Counted from the first letter of the stretch, positions 45,083-56,379 are shown. The stretch: 64,000 bases of DNA from Bubalus kerabau (GCF_029407905.1 NC_073624.1:109182001-109246000), one strand, 5' to 3'. Numbers and translations are program-made. Notes: generated from the letters alone by a model not told the origin.

Positions 45083-47623
45083 GTGCCCAGACTTCTGACA
45101 GAAAAGTACAACTTTCCAAAACTCGACCAGGAAGAAATAGAAAATCTTAACAGACCCATCACAAGCATGGAAATTGTAACTGTAATCAAAAATCTTCCAG
45201 CAAACAAAAGCCCAGGTCCAGACGGCTTCACAGCTGAATTCTACCAAAAATTTAGAAAAGAGCTAACACCTATCCTGCTCAAACTCTTCCAGAAAATTGC
45301 AGAGGAAGGTAAACTTCCAAACTCATTCTACGAGGCCACCATCACCCTAATACCAAAACCTGACAAAGATCCCACAAAAAAAGAAAACTACAGGCCAATA
45401 TCACTGATGAACATAGATGCAAAAATCCTTAACAAAATTCCAGCAATCAGAATCCAACAACACATTAAAAAGATCATACACCATGACCAAGTGGGCTTTA
45501 TCCCAGGGATGCAAGGATTCTTCAATATACACAAATCAATCAATGTAATACACCACGTTAACAAATTGAAAAATAAAAACCATATGATTATCTCAATAGA
45601 TGCAGAGAAAGCCTTTGACAAAATTCAACATCCATTTATGATCAAAACTCTCCAGAAAGCAGGAATAGAAGGAACCTACCTCAACATAATCAAAGCTATA
45701 TATGACAAACCCACAGCAAACATTATCCTCAATGGTGAAAAATTGAAAGCATTTCCTCTAAAGTCAGGAACAAGACAAGGGTGCCCACTTTCACCATTAC
45801 TATTCAACATAGTTTTGGCAGTTTTGGCCACAGCAATCAGAGCAGAAAAAGAAATAAAAGGAATCCAAATTGGAAAAGAAGAAGTAAAACTCTCACTATT
45901 TGCAGATGACATGATCCTCTACATAGAAAACCCTAAAGACTCCACCAGAAAATTACTAGAACTAACCAATGACTATAGTAAAATTTCAGGATATAAAATC
46001 AACACCCAGAAATCCCTTGCATTCCTATACACTACTAATGAGAAAATAGAAAGAGAAATTAAGGAAACAATTCCATTCACCATTGCAACGGAAAGAATAA
46101 AATACTTAGGAATATATCTACCTAAAGAAACTAAAGACCTATATATAGAAAACTATAAAACACTGGTGAAAGAAATCAAAGAGGACACTAACAGATGGAG
46201 AAATATACCATGTTCATGGATTGGAAGAATCAATATAGTGAAAATGAGTATACTACCCAAAGCAATTTATAGATTCAATGCAATCCCTATCAAGCTACCA
46301 ACAGTATTCTTCACAGAGCAAGAACAAATAATTTCACAATTTGTATGGAAATACAAAAAACCTCGAATAGCCAAAGCTATCTTGAGAAAGAAGAATAGAA
46401 CTGGAGGAATCAACCTACCTGACTTCAGGCTCTATTACAAAGCCACAGTTATCAAGACAGTATGGTACTGGCACAAAGACAGAAATATAGATCAATGGAA
46501 CAAAATAGAAAGCCCAGAGATTAATCCACGCACATATGGACACCTTATCTTTGACAAAGGAGGCAAGAATATACAATGGATTAAAGACAATCTCTTTAAC
46601 AAGTGGTGCTGGGAAATCTGGTCAACCACTTGTAAAAGAATGAAACTAGAACACTTTCTAACACCATATACAAAGATAAACTCAAAATGGATTAAAGATC
46701 TAAACGTAAGACCAGAAACTATAAAACTCCTAGAGGAGAACATAGGCAAAACACTCTCTGACATACATCACAGCAGGATCCTCTATGACCCACCTCCCAG
46801 AATATTGGAAATAAAAGCAAAAATAAACAAATGGGACCTAATTAACCTTAAAAGCTTCTGCACATCAAAGGAAACTGTTAGCAAGGTGAAAAGACAGCCT
46901 TCAGAATGGGAGAAAATAATAACAAATGAAGCAACTGACAAAAAACTAATCTCGAGAAAATACAAGCAACTCCTATAGCTCAACTCCAGAAAAATAAATG
47001 ACCCAATCAAAAAGTGGGCCAAAGAATTAAATAGACATTTCTCCAAAGAAGACATACAGATGGCTAACAAACACATGAAAAGATGCTCAACGTCACTCAT
47101 TATCAGAGAAATGCAAATCAAAACCACTATGAGGTACCATTTCACACCAGTCAGAATGGCTGCGATCCAAAAGTCTACAAGTAATAAATGCTGGAGAAGG
47201 TGTGGAGAAAAGGGAACCCTCTTACACTGTTGGTGGGAATGCAAACTAGTACAGCCACTATGGAGAACAGTGTGGAGATTCCTTAAAAAACTGGAAATAG
47301 AACTGCCTTATGATCCAGCAATCCCACTACTGGGCATACACACTGAGGAAACCAGAAGGGAATGAGACACGTGTACCCCAATGTTCATCGCAGCACTGTT
47401 TATAATAGCCAGGACATGGAAGCAACCTAGATGCCCATCAGCAGATGAATGCATAAGAAAGCTGAGATACATATACACAATGGAGTATTACTCAGCCATT
47501 AAAAAGAATACATTAGAATCAGTTCTAATGAGGTGGATGAAACTGGAGCCTATTATACAGAGTGAAGTAAGCCAGAAAGAAAAACACCAATACAGTATAC
47601 TCACGCATATATATGGAATTTAG
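45083..47623 (+). pseudogene. L1 ORF2 C-terminal two thirds (RT) with two in-frame stops
   Basis: One reading frame runs 45083-47623 with only two stop codons. The first is TAG at 46976-46978, most simply a CAG to TAG change at a Q codon. The second is TGA at 47363-47365, an AGA to TGA change by comparison with the usual L1 reading. RT motifs are in order: SPGPDGF near residue 45; IDAEKAFD (motif A aspartate) near 175; GTRQGCPLSPLLFN (motif B) near 235; and the catalytic LFADDMILY near 275. The C-terminal cysteine/histidine region CWRRCGEKGTLLHCWWEC lies after the first stop. The usual E before VLA after motif B is A here. It lacks the endonuclease, so it cannot act alone. The first ATG is not a native start. 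Confidence 0.92.
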
Positions 47624-47970
47624 AAAGATGGTAACAATAACGCTGTGTACGAGACAGCAAAAGAGACACCGATGTATAGAACAGTCTTATGGACTCTGTG
47701 GGAGAGGGAGAGGGTGGGAAGATTTGGGAGAATGGCATGGAAACATGTAAAATATCATGTATGAAACGAGTTGCCAGTCCAGGTTCGATGCACAATACTG
47801 GATGCTTGGGGCTAGTGCACTGGGAAGACCCAGAGGGATGGTATGGAGAGGGAGGAGGGAGGAGGGTTCAGGATGGGGAACACATGTATACCTGTGGCGG
47901 ATTCATTTTGATATTTGGCAAAACTAATACAATTATGTAAAGTTTAAAAATAAAATAAAATTAAAAAAAA
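45090..47970 (+). repeat. Ruminant L1, 5'-truncated, 2.9 kb
   Basis: Sense L1 starting in ORF2 just before the RT domain and extending through the 3' UTR ('gtatagaacagtcttatgga', G-rich block at 47850-47880) to an A tail ending near 47971. ORF1, the 5' UTR and the endonuclease were not copied. Little decay is visible, so it is a fairly recent insertion compared with the relics at 1-3.3 kb and 18.2 kb. I could not find a convincing target duplication at the 5' boundary, so the left edge is approximate. Confidence 0.93.
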
Positions 47971-48129
47971 AGAAATAGTGGACAATACATGTGTGTTGTT
48001 TTTAGAAACTAAGTTTTTGGTGATTTGTCTTGTAGCAATAAATATTTAACACATTCACCATTAACACCATTATTCTTCTGGCTTTGGCAGGGTTTATCTT
48101 TCTAGATAAAAATTTTTCAAATCTATCTC

Positions 48130-48427
48130 TTCAGTTCAGTTCAGTCGCTCAGTTGTGTCTGACTATTTGTGACCCCATGGACTGCAGCACACCAGGCTTG
48201 CCTGCCCATCACCAACTCCAAGAGCTTATTCAAACTCATGTCCATCGAGTCGGTGATGCCATCCACCATCCCATCCTCTGTCGTCCCCTTATCCTTCCAC
48301 CTTCAGTCTTTCCCAGCATCAGGGTCTTTTCCAATGAGTCAGTTCTTCGCATCAGGTGGTAAACGTATTGGAGCTTCAGCTTCAGCATCAGTCCTTCCGA
48401 TGAATATTGAGGACTGATTTCCTTTAG
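48130..48427 (-). repeat. BovB LINE 3' end
   Basis: Antisense BovB 3' end, ~300 bp, with (CAGTT) tail at the left and ending 'aggactgatttcctttag'. No clear target duplication. Confidence 0.92.
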
Positions 48428-49012
48428 ACTTTCTGCCATACAAATGTAACTCATTACTATTGCTTTCAGTTTAGACCCGCTTTCAGGGGGGAAAAAAGGC
48501 ATAAACAAGTTATTTGCTACTGATAGTGTCAGGCACAAAGAAATGGCTTCCTAAATGCCTGATGACAGTATTTTTTTTGTTCATATCACACCTGTTCTCC
48601 TATTAAGCAGCTCCCAAAGTTTATACAGTTTCCATTTACAGAAAGCAGGAAAAGTGAAGTCCTACAATGCCAAGTGTAATGACATAAAGCCAAATGGATA
48701 TTCCTGCTCCAGCACACCTAGAAGTCGCACTGTGAGCAGCAGCCACTTATATACACGCAACAAATAGGAACCCCCAGTGAAGTCCTCATATTGATTTTAT
48801 CATTATACTTACAGGGCCTATCACTATGATGCCACCTCTTAGGTAGAGGAAGAGGTCATTTTCTAAAAATCAAAGCCTTCAGTGAAAGCCATATGTAAGT
48901 AACCATTACCCTGGGGGAAAAGACTTAATACCCGTGACTTAACAATATACATATTTTATGTGTGTGCTCTTATCAAATAATTGTTCTACACACTAAAATT
49001 TGATAAAGTTTA
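48428..49012. other. Unassigned sequence
   Basis: No recognised repeat or gene. A G-run lies near 48486-48491. Confidence 0.35.
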
Positions 49013-49300
49013 AGGAGATCAGTCCTGGGTGTTCATTGGAAGGACTGATGTTGAAGCTGAAACTCCAATACTTTGGCCACCTGATGCAAAGAGCTGAAGA
49101 CCCTGATGCTGGGAAAGACTGAGGGCAGGAGGAGAAGGGGGTGACAGAGGATAAGGTGGTTGGATGGCATCAGCAACTCAATGGACATGGGCTTGGGTGG
49201 ACTCCAGGAGTTGGTGATGGACAGGGAGGCCTGGCGTGCTGCAGTTCATGGGGTCGCAAAGAGTTGGACATGACTGAGTGACTGAACTGAACTGAAACTA
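49013..49300 (+). repeat. BovB LINE 3' end
   Basis: Sense BovB 3' end beginning 'aaggagatcagtcctgggtg' and ending in the (CTGAA) tail 'gactgaactgaactgaaac'. It lies in inverted orientation to the similar piece ~600 bp upstream. Confidence 0.92.
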
Positions 49301-49940
49301 GAGTAAGAAGAAAATCTAGGTAGAGCAGCTAGAAACTCAGTTTTGACTTATGTATTGGTCACGTTCCTAGTAGCAAATGAATAAGAGGCAGATTGATAAC
49401 TATGAAATATCCCTGCTTGTCTCACTTTATTTTCAATGTTAAACCTCTAAAATGTAATCTATTCATTTGCTATGATTTTATGAAATAGTGTGTTCACATA
49501 CTGGAGAGTGAACTCAGTTACTAAGACAGCATGAAATGAAATGAATTAATGACAGACAGAGTTCTTATGATGATGTTATCATAGTGTTGAGCTTTAAAGA
49601 AACCCTGGACAGAAGGCAGTGTATCCCCTGCCTATTGTTCACCTATTCCCTAGACTTCTCATCACATGACTAAAACGTTAAAAGGAAATGCAAATTCTAA
49701 GCCTGAGACCACAATTGTCTGAGACCACAATTATAAATAAAACAAATTTTTCCATGACCAAACACTCCCAGTAGATAAATCCGAGGGCTTAGTAATCTAG
49801 ACCACTGGGAAGATATGTAATATAAAGAATATGTGCTGGACTACATGAAAAAATCTAAGTCAAAGATCTAAAAATCTTCTGAATTCTGAAACCCACCTGA
49901 GCCCAAAGATTTCAGATAAGGAATGGCATACCCTTGCTAT
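49301..49940. other. Unassigned sequence
   Basis: No recognised repeat or gene. Confidence 0.35.
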
Positions 49941-50087
49941 TTAGGCTCCTCTGTCCATGAGATTCCCCAGGCAAAACTACTAGAGTGGGTTGTCATTACC
50001 TTCTCCAGGGGATCTTCCCAACCCAGGGATCAAACCCAGTTCCAGCACTGCAGGCAGACTCTTTACCAACTGAGCCACCAAGGAAGC
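49941..50087 (-). repeat. Bov-tA SINE, 3' part missing
   Basis: Antisense element from within the Bov-A body ('ttaggctcctctgtccatga') to the complete reversed tRNA-like head ('tttaccaactgagccaccaa'). The usual 3' terminus ('gtcgctcagtcgtgtccgac') is missing. Confidence 0.88.
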
Positions 50088-50340
50088 CCAGTAAATTATA
50101 CAAGTGCATATTTTAAAAAACATAGGATTAGATTGATGAACTTACTCTTTGTGTAAATTAAAATAATTCAATATTAGCACCTTCTATATGGTTCAATTTA
50201 GTTCTTCCTCATTCCTCATACTTTCAATGACTGGTGTAATAGGATATTAAAATGTGCTTGGTTCTCAGGTTTAACTGAGGTTCCAGTAATGAGTTTGGGT
50301 CACACTTACCTAACCACCCACCCAAAGGGGATCTGGCATG

Positions 50341-50556
50341 CTGCTGCTGCTGCTGCTACTACTGCTAAGTCGCTTCAGTCGTGCCCAACTCTGTGCCACC
50401 CCAGCTCACCAGGCTCCCCCATCCCTGGGATTCTCCAGGCAAGAACATTGGCATGGGTTGCCATTTCCTTCTCCAATGCATGAAAGTGAAAAGTGAAAGT
50501 GAAGTCGCTCAGTCGTGTTCGACTCTTAGCAACCCCATTGACTGCAGCCTACCAGG
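50341..50556 (-). repeat. Bov-A2 SINE with (CTG) repeat tail
   Basis: Antisense dimer from the reversed tail, expanded into a (CTG) run at 50341-50358 followed by CTA/CTG units, through the linker to 'gactgcagcctaccaggc'. The far end of the first unit is truncated. The CAG/CTG tail is a potentially variable microsatellite. Confidence 0.93.
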
Positions 50557-51635
50557 CCACAGTCCTTGGGATCCCTGATCCAGATCAAAGATATTTATAA
50601 AAGATGAGAGAAGGGAGGGCTGCTTAAAAGTAATGAAATCCTACTTCTAATTCCTAGTGTTATCTCCTCCTAGCAAGATGAGATGGGGCTTCAATTCCCT
50701 TACCTAGGAAAATTGTTTTTGAAGTTTGTTTGCTGAAACTGTTCGATACAGAGAGAGCTGGTACTTGGTTCAAGTTTGAGAAATCTAAACTGTAAGTGGG
50801 ATCTGACTCCTGCCTATGAGAAATGTGCTCCATGTTTGCTTAGATGATGAAGCCAGGAGAGTGCGACTATGGAAGGATTCACTTGCACTTCAGAGTGTGA
50901 TAGGCTATGAGATCCAAAAGAAGTTTCCTACAGACCAGTGAAGGCCACACCAGGAAAAAAGTCTTATAGGGAAAGATCCTATAAGACTGTCTGGAGGAAG
51001 CAGAGACCTCTGGAGAAAGAGTCTCGAGTTGTAGCAGCAGATGCTCAGAACCTAAAAATGGCGGTTAAGGGACCTTTCTCAAGAGAGATGCTTCAGCCAC
51101 AGAAAAGGGGGACCAGGGACAAACCTGGGCAGATCTCAGACCATACCCCATTGTCCAAGTCACAGTGCAGGACTAAGCTTATTATCAGATCGCACCAAAT
51201 CAAAGTTGTTCTTGTCCTGGCCCCTGACTAAACCTTCCTTCCCCTTACTGAGGTCAAAATAGCAACTGTAAGGAGAAACCCAACTGACTGACCATCACTC
51301 TGCCCTTTTTCCTGATAATTTCCAGTCTGAAACAGACCGTTTCAACCGGGGGGTTGAGGGGGAGAAAGGATTTAATGAATGCAAATTCAGTGTTTAATTA
51401 TAGACACTGAACATTCTAATTTGAGTTGAGATTAAATGCAATTTAAAGGACTAAGGTCTAAGCTGAAAACTCCAAGATTTAATGGAGTTTTCATCTGGAA
51501 GAAGGGAAGATTCGTGTACTGAGAAAAGCCTACAGGGATGGGAGAAATAATTCATTATTTGATGTCCTGATTATATCATGAGGTGTGTTTCTTAAACATA
51601 CTGATTTATATTTATAAAGAAAGACATAAAATGAA
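50557..51635. other. Unassigned; less AT-rich block at 50860-51340
   Basis: No named repeat. A 97-codon open frame at 50938-51231 encodes a basic, K/R/Q-rich peptide without a recognised domain, signal peptide or convincing start context. The block has some LTR-like words ('aaaatggcggttaagg', 'ctgaggtcaaaatagcaact') but I cannot assign it. The reading frame is probably incidental. Confidence 0.35.
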
Positions 51636-51644
51636 AAATAGTAA

Positions 51645-51853
51645 CTCTGTGTGTGTGTGCTCAGTTGTGTCTGACTCTCTGTGATCCCCTGGACTTAGTC
51701 TAGCAGGCTCCTCTGTCCATGGAATTTCCAGGCACGAATACTAGAGTGGGTTGCCATTTCCTGCTCTTTCTGACCCAGACATAGAACTCACCATCTCTTG
51801 TGCCTCCCACATTGGCAGGCAGATTCTTTACCAATGTGCTGCCTAGGAAGCCC
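51645..51853 (-). repeat. Bov-tA SINE
   Basis: Antisense Bov-tA with a short (TG) run at its left end, then 'gctcagttgtgtctgactct' through to 'aatgtgctgcctaggaagc'. The tRNA-like head is diverged. The word taactc borders both sides (51637-51642 and 51859-51864), a weak target duplication. Confidence 0.88.
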
Positions 51854-52111
51854 CATGATAACTCCATCATGGACTAATCCCATGAATATATAGATAAACT
51901 TTGATTTTTGCTAAATAACATTTCCCTGTGCATAAAGAACTAAAAGTACAAACAGGACATTTTCTGTGAAAGCAAAGAGAAACTCCAAGAAATGCTACAT
52001 TAACATTATTTTTTAAATTATGATTAGTAGGAGAAATATGCATAATCACAAATATCAACCCTAATTCCATAACTATTTTAAATATGAAATTATCATAAAA
52101 TATCAATCATG

Positions 52112-52164
52112 CAGTCCATGGAGTCTCAAAGAGATGGACACAACTGAGCAACTGAACTGAACTG
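52112..52164 (+). repeat. 53-bp BovB 3'-terminal insertion with TSD
   Basis: Only the last ~53 bases of BovB ('cagtccatggagtctcaaag' to 'ctgaactgaactg') are present. They are flanked by a perfect 10-bp duplication, atcaatcatg, at 52102-52111 and 52165-52174. The duplication shows this is an insertion of a minimal 3' fragment, not a remnant of a larger element. Confidence 0.93.
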
Positions 52165-52174
52165 ATCAATCATG

Positions 52175-52738
52175 AGTCAAATGTTTTAAATGTGTCTATT
52201 AAAAAGATTTAGTAAGGCTTTGTATCAAAAAATAAATGCAAAGTAATTCAGACTAGAAATGTATTTCCTATTACGCTATAAACTTCTATGAGAAACCTAA
52301 CATATATTTCAAGCCCACAGCTTTAGGATTTTTATCTTATATTTATCTGCACTCAGAGGTACTGTGTTTATGTACATAATCTTCTCAACTAATGTCTCAC
52401 TTTCATTATTTCATTTTACACATACTCTGAATACCTACTTACATTTCATATGTTCAAGGGGAGGTAAGTAATAATAAACTAGACATAAATGTCTAGACTG
52501 TTCTCAGGAAGCTTTGCACAATTAATAACAAACATGGTACATGTCACAAAATGGCAGGAAGCATAAGAGCACTTCAAGGAGTGATGTGTAGTTCCACAGG
52601 GGAGCAAGTGAGAGTACAGTGAAGCTCATTATTTTTGTGCAAAGTTAGAAATGTGGTCACTGCAATGTGTTCATATGCTCTTAACATGACAATCAAAACA
52701 TAATAAATTGTGGTACTGATAAAAAATAAAGTATATAT
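52175..52738. other. Unassigned sequence
   Basis: No recognised repeat or gene. Confidence 0.35.
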
Positions 52739-52744
52739 GGGACT

Positions 52745-53462
52745 AAATGAGCCTCTTGATGAAGGTGAAAGAGGAAAGTGAAAAAGCTGGCGTATAACTC
52801 AACATTTGAAAAACTAAGATCATGGCATCTGGCCCCAACACTTCATGGCAAATAGATGGGGGAAAAAAATGGAAACAGTGACAGACTTTATTTTCTTGAG
52901 CTCCAAAATCACTGTGACTGAAGCCATAAAATTAAAAAATGCTTGCTCCTTGGAAGAAAAGCTATGACAAGCCTAGACAGCACGTTAAAAAGCAGAGACA
53001 TCGCTTTGTAGACAAAGCTCCGTGTAGTCAAAGCTATGGTTTTTCCAGTAGTCATGTATGGATGTGAGAGGTGGACCATAAAGAAGGCTGAGCACTGAAG
53101 AATTGATGCTTTTGAACTGTGGTGTTGGAGAAGACTCTTGAGAGTCCCATGGGCAGCAAGGAGATCAAACCAGTCAATCTTCAAGGAAATCAAGCTGAAT
53201 ATTCCTTGGAAGGACAGACGCTGAAGCTCCAATACTTTGGCCACCTGATATAAAGAGCTGACTCATTGGAAAAGACCCAATGCCTGGAAAGATTGAAGGC
53301 AGGAAGAGAAAGGGGCACAGAGGATGAGATGGTTGGAGGGCATCACTGACTCGATGGACATGAGTTTGAGTGAACTCGGGGAGATATTGAAGAAGAGAGA
53401 AACCAGGGGTGCTGCAGTCCATGGGGTCACAAAGAGTTGGACGCGACTAAGGGACTGAACAA
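52745..53462 (+). repeat. BovB LINE 3' part
   Basis: Sense BovB from just after the YADD region ('gagcctcttgatgaaggtg') to the tail 'gggactgaacaac'. The 3' tail is of the CAA type, as at 20460. The word aaatga lies at both edges (52745-52750 and 53463-53468) and may be the target duplication. Frames are broken. Confidence 0.9.
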
Positions 53463-53527
53463 CAAATGAATGGGTTCAAGTCTATTTTGGGGATTATTTT
53501 CAAAATACATTTTCAAAGGTAGCTCTC

Positions 53528-53586
53528 TCTTATGTATCCTGTGTTGGCAAGCAGATTCTTTACCACTAGCACCACCTGGGAGGCAC
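53528..53586 (-). repeat. tRNA-head-only SINE fragment with TSD
   Basis: 59 bp of antisense Bov-tA-type tRNA-like head ('gttggcaagcagattcttta', 'ccactagcaccacctgggag') with none of the Bov-A body. The flanks caaaggtagctctc (53514-53527) and caaagctagctctg (53587-53600) match at 12 of 14 bases, as expected of a target duplication. A SINE lacking its 3' body but carrying a duplication is unusual. Confidence 0.75.
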
Positions 53587-53600
53587 CAAAGCTAGCTCTG

Positions 53601-53805
53601 TGTGCTGTGCTGTGCTTAGTCACTCAGCTGTGTCTGATTCTTTGAGACTGTAGCTTGCCAGGCACCTCTGTCCATGGGGATTTTCCAGGCAGGAATTCTG
53701 GAGAGGGTTTCTATGCCCTCCTCCAAGGGATCTTCCCAACCCAGGGATTGAATCCAGGTCTCCTGCCCTGCAGGAGGATTCTTACCATCTGAGCTACAAG
53801 AGAAA
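53601..53805 (-). repeat. Bov-tA SINE
   Basis: Antisense Bov-tA from a (GTGCT) tail at 53601-53617 through 'agtcactcagctgtgtctga' to the reversed head 'cttaccatctgagctacaag'. It immediately follows the head-only fragment. Confidence 0.92.
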
Positions 53806-53819
53806 GTTCAAAAGAAATA

Positions 53820-54420
53820 CAGTTGACCCTTCAACAACATGGGTTGTAGAGGCTTCCCTGGTGGCTCAGTGGTAAAGAATCCATCTGCCAATGCAGGAGA
53901 CATGAGTTTGATCCCTGATCCAGGAAGATCCCACATTCTGAGTAGCAACTAAACTGCGTGCCATAACTACTGAGCCTGTGCTCTGGAACCCAGTAGCCAC
54001 AACTACTGAGGTCATGAGCAGCAACTGCTGAAGCCCAAATACCCTAGAGCCTGCGGTCTGCAACAAGAGAAGCCACAGCAATGAGAAACCAGGGCACCAC
54101 AACTAGAGACTAGCCCACGCTTACCTCAACTAGAGAAAAGCCCAGGCAGCAGCAAAGAGCCAGCACAGCCAAAATAATAAAATAAATTTCAAAAACTTAA
54201 AAAACAGATCGGTTGTGTAACTACGCAGATCTACTTAGAAGTGAATTTTTTCAGCTGTAAATACTACAGTACCACATGATCCACAGTTGTTTGAATCCAT
54301 GGATGTGGAACCGTTTCATGGGAAGAACATGTAATAAGGAGGCCCAATTCTATGTTATATTCAAATTCTCAACTCCAGGGAGGTCAGACCCTAACAGCTA
54401 CTTTGTGCAAGGGTCAACTG
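53820..54420 (+). mobile_element. Tigger/MER2-like DNA transposon, split by a CHR SINE
   Basis: Inverted termini: 'cagttgacccttcaacaaca' at 53820-53839 and 'ttgtgcaagggtcaactg' at 54403-54420. Both are flanked by TA (53818-53819 and 54421-54422), the expected Tc1/mariner-group target duplication. The two internal parts (before 53848, after 54200) join into one element of roughly 250 bp when the SINE is set aside. It is the same family as 6501-6733. No transposase remains. Confidence 0.85.
53851..54200 (+). repeat. CHR-type SINE inserted in Tigger element
   Basis: tRNA-like head 'ggcttccctggtggctcagt', B-box-like 'gtttgatccctgatcc', then CHR body 'gagcctgtgctctggaaccc' and 'gagaagccacagcaatgaga', ending 'cagcacagccaaaataataa'. 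The host words gggttgta (53841-53848) and cggttgtg (54209-54216) look like its target duplication. Confidence 0.88.
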
Positions 54421-54422
54421 TA

Positions 54423-55329
54423 TTTAGTTATTCATCCTGTGTGATGTCACAGAAATTTTACTAGGAGAAACATATGCCTTTATCTCACAATAGTTCATCC
54501 AGACTATTATCCTCATTCCTGATCCAACTTTTCCAGATGCTTCTGTATTATTTTTGTTTTGTTTTTTCCTTAAATCGCCTAAACATATGACTATGATCAG
54601 CAGTTTGGTTTTTTTTTTTTTTACTGTCCATCTCAGTGACAGAATTAGAAGATAAATAAAAAAACTGAATACCAAATATGCATCCACTCAAAATATCTCA
54701 AAGGAGTCATATTTTTAAAGGGGACCCCCAGGCATATGGGAAGCTAATTTTGGATTTGAAAATACTACTTCAGAAAAGCAATAATGTTTATTTGGAAGAC
54801 AATTTAAATGAAAAGAACAATGGGTTGGGTGGAGAACAAAACAATGTACTATAAAAATAAGCATCAAAGAAAAAAGTAAAAATATGCCATGTGGAAAAAC
54901 AGATTTCCCCAATGCGTCGTGAAAAGTAACAAATACTACTAAATCATACTGAGGAAGAGACATTTTGTCATAGTGATTTTCTAAAGATGTCGGCTGTGGC
55001 AGGCCACTAATTTATGTTTAGAGCAATAAATAAGCATAGGTTTAGTTGAAGAAGTTTTAGGTTTGATGCTTTAAGCTTTCTTGGAAGGATCACTGGAGTT
55101 ATTTTATATGCATAAAGAATACTTATAAACTACATATTCTGAGTAATCTTGTTATAGGAGGCAGTAATAATCTGTAAAAGGTGCATTCATCACTATGGTA
55201 ATAAAAACAATCAACCTCAGTCTTTCTTCTCTTCATTTCTTACCCTGCACTCAATCAGTAGTTATTCCTTTTCCTGTTTCTATTCATGGTACCATGATTT
55301 TCCTGCCTCCCAATGTGGAAAGCAGCTAT
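54423..55329. other. Unassigned sequence
   Basis: About 900 bp without a recognised feature except a T-run at 54609-54622. Confidence 0.35.
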
Positions 55330-55470
55330 TAGGATCACAACTTTGGAATCAGACAACCCCCTGAGGCCAAGCTCTCACCCTAGCCATTTAACCTTGAGCC
55401 AGCTGCTTCACCCCTCTGATTCCCATTTCTTCTCTCTACATGATAGAGATCACAGCATCTTGCTCACTCC
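55330..55470 (+). repeat. MIR SINE
   Basis: Sense MIR text: 'caactttggaatcagacaac', 'ccatttaaccttgagccagc', 'tgcttcacccctctgattcc', 'catgatagagatcacagc'. Confidence 0.72.
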
Positions 55471-56368
55471 ATTTTTGCCATGATCACAATACATGCAAAC
55501 ATTCATGATGTGTGCTGGTATCCCTATCACCATGGTTATCCACCTTCCTCAGCATCATGCTGACATCCCCTTTCCTGTTCATCTTCATTCCAACACTGAG
55601 CCTCTGACACTCACTTTCTATTGTCTCTAACTACATCTCCCAGTGTTCTGTTTTCTTGGTTGCAAACCCATGTTCTACCCTCCTCATAAATGAAACCAAA
55701 GCAAAAAGAACATTCCTCTTTTGTACACCTGGTTTTTGCTATAAAAACATTCCCCTTCCCTCCCTTTGCAAAGCCTGCACAAATGTTAACATGCCAGCTG
55801 CACAAAATCACAGGCTAATAGGCTATCGAGCCTAAAATGTTTTCAGATGGGGCAACTAGAATCCCCACCCATTCTATCTGGTAAGCAGAGTCTTGTTTCT
55901 TCTTAACAAGATAACTCTCCAAACCAAGACATTTAACCTCTGCCAGTATCTTTCATCAGGAGTCCACCAGACCTTCCCTCACAGAAGCCCTGCTGCTCAT
56001 TGTAAAGAAGACAAACTGAGCAAAGAAAAAGGGAGCGTCTCCTTTTCCATCAATATTACAGTCTCAATATGTATGCTGAAACCTCCTTGTGCTTCCTTAC
56101 CACAAGCTCTTTGGAGGACGAAAGGTTGTGTTGCGCTTTGCTTTTTTCCCTTCCCTTTCTTTCATTTTCCCTCCCCTCAGCCTCTTCCTCTTCTTCCCTC
56201 CCTCTTGACCTCTACTTATTCTTTCTTTCCCCCGTTCTTCCTCTCCCTCTTCATTATACCTGGATGCCTAATGTTTTTTCATATTATCCTAGGTATGTGT
56301 GAGTACATCAAGGTGCATCTGGCTTGAGCGATACTGTGTTAATTGCCAGCAGAGCATCTAGAATCTCC
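55471..56368. other. Unassigned, with polypyrimidine tract at 56128-56265
   Basis: The tract is almost entirely C and T on the plus strand for about 130 bases, with few interruptions. It yields overlapping F/L/S/P-rich open frames that are artefacts of composition. No gene is recognised. Confidence 0.55.
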
Positions 56369-56379
56369 TGTTCTACATG

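Noticed and set aside
45083..46978. A 631-codon open frame as a possible host gene
   Set aside because: Its motifs (IDAEKAFD, LFADDMILY) and the following 3' UTR and A tail identify it as 5'-truncated L1 ORF2, not a host gene.
55893..56327. A 144-codon open frame with a hydrophobic C-terminus
   Set aside because: The hydrophobic residues come from the polypyrimidine tract, which reads F/L/S/P in any frame; no domain or splice context supports coding.
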